Under the pieces are notes generated by a model that searched no databases, had not been told where the DNA came from, and saw only the letters and a program-made list of their open reading frames with translations. The position numbers were made by a program, and so were the translations under genes. Below are positions 58,656-64,000 of a DNA stretch of 64,000 nt, one piece after another; position 1 is the first letter of the stretch; every line of letters starts with the position of its first letter. Source of the DNA: VRUE01 sp036276735 (lineage in GTDB: Bacteria > Actinomycetota > Thermoleophilia > Solirubrobacterales > 70-9). The stretch lies in contig DASUOH010000025.1 of the NCBI GenBank assembly GCA_036276735.1, positions 56,284-120,283 of the forward strand. Direction: 5' to 3'.

Positions 58656-59077
58656 GGTCCGCTCAGTTCTATTCGGCTCTACAGAGCCAAGTAGGTCCGC
58701 TCAGTTCGCTCGTCTTCGCTCAGAATGGCCCCAGATTGGAACCACGAACACGATCACGCCCTTCGACGACCCTCAGGTCGTGTGACAGTCGTTAGCGCAG
58801 TAGTAGCACCCGTTCGAATCGCTGTAGTGCTGCTTGGCCGCCGCGACCGCCTCCTGGCAGGACGAATGCCAGCCAAGGTTCAAGCGATTCGCGGGATCAG
58901 GCAGGCAGTCCTTCTGTGACGCCAAGTCATGGACCTCATGATCGCCCGTGTTCGGCTGAGCATTTTCGTTCACGCAATAGTCCGGCATGCGGCACCTCCG
59001 TAAACTCGACAATTTACTGATCGGTATCGCATCGTATCCGAAGTCGGCCTCCGCTCAGCTCGCCTCTTTCCGCTCAG
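58656..59077. repeat. dispersed TCCGCTCAG repeats around a small gene
   Basis: TCCGCTCAG occurs exactly at 58658-58666, 58696-58704, 59050-59058 and 59069-59077, and once as TTCGCTCAG at 58715-58723. The first two are within 14-bp repeats (GGTCCGCTCAGTTC) separated by a perfect palindrome GGCTCT-AC-AGAGCC. All five lie in the same orientation on both sides of the Cys-rich gene 58773-58988. They could be arm-type recombinase sites or expression signals of a small mobile unit. Confidence 0.55.
58773..58988 (-). CDS. Cys/His-rich 71-residue protein
   Basis: A very small protein with six cysteines (5, 28, 44, 61, 64, 68) and five or so histidines (HEVH at 17-20, His41, His54, CH at 68-69). The end reads GCYYCANDCHTT. 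The pattern suggests a metal-binding or disulfide-rich fold. The ATG at 58988 has a GGAGG ribosome site at the right distance, which supports real translation; the open frame to 59012 lacks one. I recall similar small proteins in actinobacterial genomes and phages, but no function. It lies inside the repeat-bracketed zone near the att scar. Confidence 0.7.
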   Translation of the reverse strand: MPDYCVNENAQPNTGDHEVHDLASQKDCLPDPANRLNLGWHSSCQEAVAAAKQHYSDSNGCYYCANDCHTT

Positions 59078-59112
59078 AACGGGATCACCGTGGACCACGG
59101 AGGATTCGGGGG

Positions 59113-59454
59113 CTACCGGTTGAAGCGACGGTGGGCGGTCTCGTAGACGGTCCGCTTCCAGGCCCGGTCTGGATGGCGCTCACCGACGGCAAGTAGGACA
59201 AGTGCTGGCTTCGACGCCTCGCTGTCGATGCTGAAAACCGCGCCCCAGCGGCCGTCGGGCTGCGGGAGGTAGCGCTTAACGCAGCCGGGGAGCTGGGTCC
59301 CGTCCTGCGCTTCAGCCTCGCATGGGCGCAATGACGCCACGGGCACGCCCTCGGCCTCCAGGCTCCGAATCTCCGGCTCGATAGCTGCCTTCGCAGCCTC
59401 GCTGGCGTTTCGCCAAATCCTCGGCAAACGCCTCCTCGTCCACCCGCAGCCCAA
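59113..59454 (-). pseudogene. toxin-like small protein, probably frameshifted
   Basis: The 113-residue frame reads sensibly from EAAKAAIEPEIRSLEAEG to the end (VKRYLPQPDGRWGAVFSID...VGERHPDRAWKRTVYETAHRRF), a shape like RelE/HigB-type or hypothetical mobile-element proteins. Its own N-terminus (MGCGWTRRRLPRIW) does not look like a protein start. In the neighbouring frame the same DNA gives GELRFGLRVDEEAFAEDLAKR, a natural beginning, which then degrades. A one-base indel near 59400-59415 would join the two. It lies just after an antitoxin-like gene, so it may be a dead toxin. Confidence 0.45.
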
Positions 59455-59484
59455 AGCGGAGCTCCCCCGCGGCTCCGGCGATGG

Positions 59485-59700
59485 CTACCCCTCGCCGTCA
59501 GCAGGCTGCATCATCGACCCGTACTTGCGCCAGAACTCGTCCGACTCGTCCGGCGTCATGGCTCTCGTTCCGGTGCGCTTGCGGATCTCCTCGATGGAGG
59601 TCGCCTTGGAGGGCCACTCGGGCGCGAAGATCAGCTTTACCTGCGCCGCCTCGGCGTCGGTCATCTGATCGATCTGCGCGTACAACTCAGCCTTGCTCAT
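59485..59700 (-). CDS. short antitoxin-like protein
   Basis: A 71-residue acidic protein (MSKAELYAQIDQMTDAEAA... ending in MMQPADGEG) with a helical N-terminus and a region TSIEEIRKRTGTRAMTPDE. Size and placement directly before the toxin-like frame suggest an antitoxin. There is no strong ribosome site. No family is recognised. Confidence 0.5.
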   Translation of the reverse strand: MSKAELYAQIDQMTDAEAAQVKLIFAPEWPSKATSIEEIRKRTGTRAMTPDESDEFWRKYGSMMQPADGEG

Positions 59701-59719
59701 GGACTGATCGTAGCGTCCG

Positions 59720-60073
59720 TCACGGCAGCACTTCCGGAGCGACAGGCTGTTGGTCCGGCAGACGAAACGCCTGCTCGACCAGCTCGGCCTCGTGCGGATT
59801 CGGGGCGTAATCGGCGTAGATCAGCGTCGTCGTGAAATCGCGATGTCCCAGCCACTCCTGAAGCGTCCGCAGCGGCACGCCGGCCGAGGCGCAGTGGGTG
59901 CCGAAGGTGTGGCGCAAGTCGTGGAAGCGGATGCTGCGCAGGCCGGCTCGCGCCAGCGCCTCTTTGAAGCGCTTACGCAGCTTCGAATCATCGAGCGGGT
60001 GCCCGGTATAAGGGTGGGCGAATACGAGGTCGTGATCGGCCTGAGCCAGGCCGGGTTTGACGGAGACCTTGAT
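59720..60073 (-). pseudogene. tyrosine recombinase/integrase, C-terminal fragment
   Basis: About 117 codons with no start, opening right at the IS3 left end. Catalytic motifs of the C-terminal half are intact: FHDLRHTFGTHCASAGVPL (Arg and His of box II), LQEWLGHRDFTTTLIYADY (His and the nucleophile Tyr). The N-terminal arm- and core-binding domains and the first catalytic Arg are missing. It is the remnant of a phage-type integrase, consistent with the tRNA-derived att scars on either side. Loss of the 5' part is associated with the IS3 insertion. Confidence 0.8.
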
Positions 60074-60132
60074 CTACCCCTGATCTGATGGAGTTCGGTT
60101 TCTAGAGTCCTTCGGCTGTAAGGAGGATTCAG

Positions 60133-60429
60133 ATGCCCCGCAGGTACCCCGCAGAGGTTCGCCGTCAGGTGATCGAGCTAGCTCGATCAGGCACGAAAGT
60201 CGCCCAGCTCGCCGAAACCTTCGGCATGAGCGATGCCACGATCTATAGCTGGCTGAAACAGGACAAGATCGACCGCGGCGAGATCGAGGGCACGAGCACC
60301 GATCAGGCGCTCGAGCTCGCCGCCGCCAAGCGCAAGATCAAGCAGCTGGAGACCGAGCTGGCGGTCTCGCGCAAGGTCAACGAGGTCTTCCTCGAAGGCG
60401 ATCTCCCCCCGAAAGGCTCTTCCCGGTGA
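60133..60429 (+). CDS. IS3-family transposase OrfA
   Basis: A 98-residue helix-turn-helix protein: PAEVRRQVIELARSGTKVAQ, then GMSDATIYSWLKQDK, then a leucine-zipper-like helix ending the protein (AAAKRKIKQLETELAVSRKV). It is preceded by AAGGAGGA at a good distance from the ATG at 60133. The ORFs overlap as GTGA at 60426-60429, so OrfB may be made by coupling as well as by the -1 frameshift usual in IS3 elements. Confidence 0.88.
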   Translation: MPRRYPAEVRRQVIELARSGTKVAQLAETFGMSDATIYSWLKQDKIDRGEIEGTSTDQALELAAAKRKIKQLETELAVSRKVNEVFLEGDLPPKGSSR

Positions 60430-61286
60430 TCGAGTCCCTGACCGGGCAGGGGATCGACGTTCGCCATGCCTGCCGCGTGCTCGGCGTCTCGGAGTCCGGC
60501 TACTACGCCTGGAAGGGTCGACCCGATCCGCCGCGTACGCTGCGCCGGATCTGGCTGGCCGGCGAGATCGCCGACGTCCACAAGGCCTCTGGCGGCACCT
60601 ACGGCGAGATGCGCGTGACGGCGGAGCTGCGCTACGGGCGAGACATCGTCGTCGGCCACAACGCGGTCGGCTCGATCATGCGCGAGTTGGGGCTGAAAGG
60701 GCTGCCGACGCGAAGGCTCCCAAAGGGAGCGCGAGTAGCGCAGGTCACCCACCTGGACCTCGTCCGCCGCTCCTTTCGCCGTGACGGGCCCAACCAGTTG
60801 TGGATGACCGATATCACCGAGCACCCGACAAGGGAGGGCAAGGTCTACTGCTGTGTCGTCCTCGACGCCTTCTCACGACTCGTCGTCGGCTGGTCGGTCG
60901 AAAGCACGCAGACCACCGTCCTGGTTACCAACGCGCTCGGCATGGCCACCGCCCGCCGCGATCGCGCGGACGGGCTCGTCATACATTCCGACCGCGGCGT
61001 GCAATTTACGTCTTGGGCCTTCAGCCGCAAGGTCAAAGACGCCGGCCTCGCTCCCTCGATGGGCGCCGTCGGCAGCGCATACGACAATGCGATGGTCGAG
61101 TCGTTCTGGGGGCGGATGCAGGTCGAGCTCTTCAACCGCAAACGCTGGAAGACCCGGGTCGAGCTCGCTACTGCAATCCACGATTACATCGAGCTCTTCC
61201 ACAACACCCGGCGCCGTCACTCGGCGCTCGGGATGCTCACCCCGACCGAATATGAGGATCTACACAACGCAACCCTGGCCGCCTGA
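60426..61286 (+). CDS. IS3-family transposase OrfB (DDE integrase)
   Basis: A 286-residue catalytic subunit. An HTH_21-like region (CRVLGVSESGYYAWKGR) is followed by the rve core with Asp in WMTDITEHP, Asp in VIHSDRGVQFTS and Glu in MVESFWGRMQVELFN, the DDE triad. The C-terminal YIELFHNTRRRHSALGMLTP is typical. The frame is intact, so the element may still be active. Confidence 0.9.
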   Translation: MIESLTGQGIDVRHACRVLGVSESGYYAWKGRPDPPRTLRRIWLAGEIADVHKASGGTYGEMRVTAELRYGRDIVVGHNAVGSIMRELGLKGLPTRRLPKGARVAQVTHLDLVRRSFRRDGPNQLWMTDITEHPTREGKVYCCVVLDAFSRLVVGWSVESTQTTVLVTNALGMATARRDRADGLVIHSDRGVQFTSWAFSRKVKDAGLAPSMGAVGSAYDNAMVESFWGRMQVELFNRKRWKTRVELATAIHDYIELFHNTRRRHSALGMLTPTEYEDLHNATLAA

Positions 61287-61662
<376 letters not shown>

Positions 61663-62463
61663 ATGTGGGCGGCAACCGCTTGGGACGACAACGACTGGGA
61701 AGGCCACAAAGCGCGCGGCTGGACGGTGATGGGGCGGCTCCGAGAGCGCCGCGATCGGCGGCTCGCAGAAGCGCGCGCCGCGCAACGCCGCTTGGACGAG
61801 CGGCTGGCCAGCGTGCAGATGATGTCGGCCGCGTCGAGCTTGAGCAGGGTGGCCGACGAAGCAGCCGCGAAGTGGACCGGTGGCCCGACCGTCCTGGCGC
61901 TCCTGTTCGCGCACCCGGACGCGAACGCCATCGCCGCCCTGGATGCGCGGGGTGAGTACTTTGACCACCGAACTGGCGAGAGATGGGACCTCTTCTTCCC
62001 GGGCTATTACCGCGCCTCCGACGGGGACGCTGAGCGGGATTTCGGCGCTCAGCCCGTAGGCGGCAAGTTCCTGGCCGACTGGTTCTTCCATCCCCAGGAC
62101 TTCGACCTTTTCCGGGATGACGTAGAGCGCCTGTCGGAAGGCCGCTGGCAGTATTCGGGAACGACCGACTTGGTGCTCGCCTCCGCGTGGCTGGGGTCTG
62201 ACGCCGAGCCAGCGGTGGACTGGGCGACGACGGTCAGCGGCAGCCTGACCGACGTCCTCACCGGCACGGTGTCCGTCTCGCTGCCCGAGGTGGTGGAGCG
62301 GCTCAGCAGGGAGATCGACCAAGCGCTGCTGTCGCCAGCCTACGGTGTCCCCGAGCTGACTCGGCTAGGCGGGGGATCAGCTCCCCCTGCCGCTCGCGAA
62401 GTCATGACCAACGCTCTCGGGGGAATTCTCGCCGCCCTCGGGATGAAGGCGCTCGGCGGCTGA
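61663..62463 (+). CDS. hypothetical protein next to metallopeptidase
   Basis: A 266-residue protein, not recognised. A charged N-terminal helix (MGRLRERRDRRLAEARAAQRRLDERLASVQ) is followed by a compact region rich in aromatic residues (GEYFDHRTGERWDLFFPGYYR, GGKFLADWFFHPQDFDLFRDDVERLSEGRWQYSG). A helical end follows. There are no membrane segments. Starts at 61663 or 61729 are possible; neither has a good ribosome site. It lies 28 bp before the metallopeptidase gene on the same strand, so the two are likely one unit. Confidence 0.65.
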   Translation: MWAATAWDDNDWEGHKARGWTVMGRLRERRDRRLAEARAAQRRLDERLASVQMMSAASSLSRVADEAAAKWTGGPTVLALLFAHPDANAIAALDARGEYFDHRTGERWDLFFPGYYRASDGDAERDFGAQPVGGKFLADWFFHPQDFDLFRDDVERLSEGRWQYSGTTDLVLASAWLGSDAEPAVDWATTVSGSLTDVLTGTVSVSLPEVVERLSREIDQALLSPAYGVPELTRLGGGSAPPAAREVMTNALGGILAALGMKALGG

Positions 62464-62491
62464 TCCCGGCGAACGACGGCGGACCTACGAC

Positions 62492-63532
62492 ATGACTACG
62501 GCCGAGCCAACGTTCAAGCCACCCACCAAGGAGTTCTTGGACTCGATCTTCGAGCGATTCAGCTCGGAGCGATTCAAGAGAAATCACGAGCTGACCGCCC
62601 GGTCGTATGACTTCGAGAGGGCGCTCCAAGCGCTGCGTTCGGAGAGTCAACCTCGCGTCGATCGGGAGGCGGCCCAGGCGATGGCCGCGGAGATAGGCTC
62701 CACGCGAGCGCTCTTCGACGGACTGTTCATCCAGGAGCTCCGCCAGTTGGCGCTTTCGCAGACGGGAGAAGACAGAGATCTACTGGAGCCGGTCGCGGTG
62801 GTTGCCTGCCCCACCCATAGCCTCAATGCGATTGCCCTCCTGTCGCCAAGAGGCGAAGCGGCGATCGTGCTCGACCTCGGTGTTCTGGGCGTCCTGCAAC
62901 TGGTCATCAAGGCGTCCCTCGCCCATATGACCTGGCACGACAGCAACCCCTACTGTCGAGACTCCCCGCAAGAGTCCTACGGCGCTGCCCTTGTCAGCCT
63001 TACCGAGTTCGTATTTACCGGGGACTTCGAGTGCCTGGCTCCCCATCGGAAAACGCTCAGCATCGTCGACCCTCAGCACATGGCGACCCAGTTCACCCGG
63101 ATCGGGGAGATCTTCATCGTCCTGCATGAGTACGGGCACCTTCGCGAGGGCCACCTGCAGCGGCAGGGACGTTCAATGGCGCCAGGAGTGCAAGCCACCA
63201 TCGAATACACCCGCCAACAGCACCTCGAGCTCGAAGCCGATGCCTATGCCATCAAGCGGCTTATCACGGGGCCCAACCCACTGGCGCCCAGCATGGCGTG
63301 CTTGATGGTCGGATTTCTCTTCAGGTTCTTTGCCCTCTGCGAAGCCGCCAAGGGTCAGAAGTCCGGAAGCGGGACCCACCCTCCGGCGCTGGCCAGGTGG
63401 GAGCTGATCAAGGGCCGGAGCGCCGTCCTCCGGCCGACCGAGGAGGATGGCGATGCTAATCGTGCCGCCGCGCGCATGGTGCGCGCGCTGGACCTCTCCT
63501 TCGACAAGATCGAAGCGGGGCTGGCTCAGTAG
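62492..63532 (+). CDS. intracellular gluzincin metallopeptidase
   Basis: A 346-residue soluble protein without a signal peptide. The zinc motif HEYGH is at residues 212-216 (IVLHEYGHLREGH). The third ligand is probably in ELEADAYA (Glu246 or Glu248 with Asp250), and THPPALARWELI (His296, Arg302) resembles the His-Pro...Arg element that closes the active site in M48-like peptidases. The N-terminal ~190 residues are unlike M48 and I cannot assign them. It is an apparent operon partner of the 266-residue protein and lies beside the att scar, a setting where defence or toxin genes are common. The substrate is unknown. Confidence 0.75.
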   Translation: MTTAEPTFKPPTKEFLDSIFERFSSERFKRNHELTARSYDFERALQALRSESQPRVDREAAQAMAAEIGSTRALFDGLFIQELRQLALSQTGEDRDLLEPVAVVACPTHSLNAIALLSPRGEAAIVLDLGVLGVLQLVIKASLAHMTWHDSNPYCRDSPQESYGAALVSLTEFVFTGDFECLAPHRKTLSIVDPQHMATQFTRIGEIFIVLHEYGHLREGHLQRQGRSMAPGVQATIEYTRQQHLELEADAYAIKRLITGPNPLAPSMACLMVGFLFRFFALCEAAKGQKSGSGTHPPALARWELIKGRSAVLRPTEEDGDANRAAARMVRALDLSFDKIEAGLAQ

Positions 63533-63713
63533 GGCGCAAGCTGCAGGATGGCGACCGCCGCGAGGGCCGAAAGAACCCGCGACCGCAGCGCCCCAGCCTT
63601 TCCGCAAAGGCACCGGTTTCGAGCGCCTTGGCCAGCTCGCTGGTCGCAAATCTCTTCTCGGCCGCTGCATAGTTACCGCGCTTGAGTGCGAAGGTAGAAT
63701 CGCCCCCCCAGCG

Positions 63714-63872
63714 ATGAACTCTCGGCAGGCCCTAAAGCAGTTTGAGCGCCTGCTGGCGAACAGCTCTCGCGAGGCTGAGTTCCAAAGGCTCTTCAGCGAG
63801 TGCCCGGAGATCCTTTCCCTCACCCTGCCCCTGCGACTCGAGCCGAGCGATATTCGTCCACTAGATGAGTAG
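63714..63872 (+). pseudogene. Shedu-like (DUF4263) N-terminal fragment
   Basis: A 52-residue frame: helix MNSRQALKQFERLLANSSREAEFQRLFSECPEIL and then LPLRLEPSDIRPL before a stop. The helix-rich start with a conserved E-x-x-x-Q-x-x-[LF]-x-x-[CN]-P-E pattern recalls the N-termini of Shedu-type nuclease-fold (DUF4263) proteins. The nuclease domain is absent: the frame stops just before a probable transposase gene, so an insertion may have cut it. This is a tentative call from pattern memory. Confidence 0.35.
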
Positions 63873-63929
63873 TTCCACGGCGTGCCCTGGTCGAACCGCG
63901 CCGAAGGGGAGATAGGCAGCGGGGTCGAA

Positions 63930-63958
63930 GTCGGCGGTGCTCAGTCCTCACCGCCGAC
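63930..63958. other. perfect stem-loop before the final partial gene
   Basis: GTCGGCGGTG (63930-63939) and CACCGCCGAC (63949-63958) form a 10-bp perfect stem with a 9-base loop, 15 bp upstream of the ATG at 63974. Insertion sequences often carry such structures before their transposase gene to block outside transcription or translation. Confidence 0.5.
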
Positions 63959-63973
63959 CCGAAGGGGGCCACG

Positions 63974-64000
63974 ATGCTCGCCGACCTCGACCTGCTGCTC
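63974..64000 (+). CDS. start of a possible transposase gene (IS982-like), cut by window end
   Basis: Only nine codons are visible (MLADLDLLL), preceded by GAAGGGGG as a ribosome site. The residues resemble the beginning of IS982-family transposases as I remember them. The stem-loop upstream and the broken frame before it support a mobile element, but nine residues cannot prove it. Confidence 0.3.

Larger units (their letters stand above)
58440..58772. other. gene-free stretch with attachment-site scar and short repeats
   Basis: No convincing gene is seen between the antitoxin gene and the Cys-rich small gene. The stretch holds the antitoxin operator (58443-58458), a degenerate tRNA 3'-end copy (58599-58644), and two GGTCCGCTCAGTTC repeats (58656-58669, 58694-58707) around a GGCTCT-AC-AGAGCC palindrome (58675-58688). 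Confidence 0.6.

Overview
The window is high-GC DNA with short intergenic gaps and many start/stop overlaps (ATGA, GTGA). It carries families typical of Actinomycetota: DUF6325, DUF7144, SHOCT/PLD-N membrane proteins, an EthA-like monooxygenase and a collagen-like 'GTNG' secreted protein. A soil actinobacterium of the Thermoleophilia/Solirubrobacterales type fits best. This is inferred from gene content; no rRNA or complete tRNA gene lies in the window.

Left part (1-4.9 kb): the tail of a DUF2804 protein, an unknown membrane protein, an EthA-like Baeyer-Villiger monooxygenase, a CsbD-like/coiled-coil pair and a potassium channel. From 4.9 to 23.0 kb lies a large catabolic supercluster: two cyclic amidohydrolases (hydantoinase/dihydropyrimidinase type), a hydantoin racemase, an M20 carbamoylase, a ureohydrolase, a SelA-like PLP enzyme, a fold-I aminotransferase, a thiamine-diphosphate enzyme, a class V aminotransferase, an ornithine cyclodeaminase homologue, an EamA transporter and two GntR/FCD regulators. 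It also encodes a polyamine-type ABC importer whose binding protein (7.4-8.4 kb) is separated from its ATPase and fused permease (20.3-23.0 kb). A shared TTGTTGGAC-like operator may tie the parts together. The genes read as a route that imports a nitrogenous compound, opens a cyclic ureide to an N-carbamoyl amino acid, frees the amino acid, transaminates it and decarboxylates the oxo acid, with a guanidino group removed by the ureohydrolase.

Middle part (23-50.8 kb): a methyltransferase, a secreted CocE/NonD hydrolase, two ABC exporter pairs, a DUF2867 protein, a metallophosphoesterase, a giant mosaic metalloprotease, an MpsC/DUF2294 protein, an HD-GYP response regulator, a PAS-LuxR regulator and a run of cell-surface genes (collagen-like protein, L,D-transpeptidase, ice-binding-like DUF3494 protein). 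Then come a cupin, a second potassium channel, a DHA2 drug exporter, a holin-like/alkaline phosphatase fusion, a metallo-beta-lactamase-fold hydrolase and an AI-2E family protein. From 50.8 to 57.8 kb, six small membrane or SHOCT genes, apparently made by duplication of a two-gene unit, sit beside a histidine kinase, two response regulators and a further SHOCT membrane protein.

Right part (57.8-64 kb): accessory DNA. It has a VapBC-type module, then two 46-bp tRNA-Met(CAT) 3'-end fragments (58599-58644 and 61384-61429) acting as probable attachment-site scars. Between them lie a Cys/His-rich 71-residue protein bracketed by TCCGCTCAG repeats, a decayed toxin/antitoxin-like pair, the C-terminal piece of a tyrosine integrase and an IS3-family element with long inverted ends. 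Beyond the second scar are an unknown 266-residue protein, an intracellular gluzincin metallopeptidase, a short Shedu-like N-terminal fragment and the first codons of what may be another transposase. This looks like an integration hotspot with remnants of a defence-type cargo.
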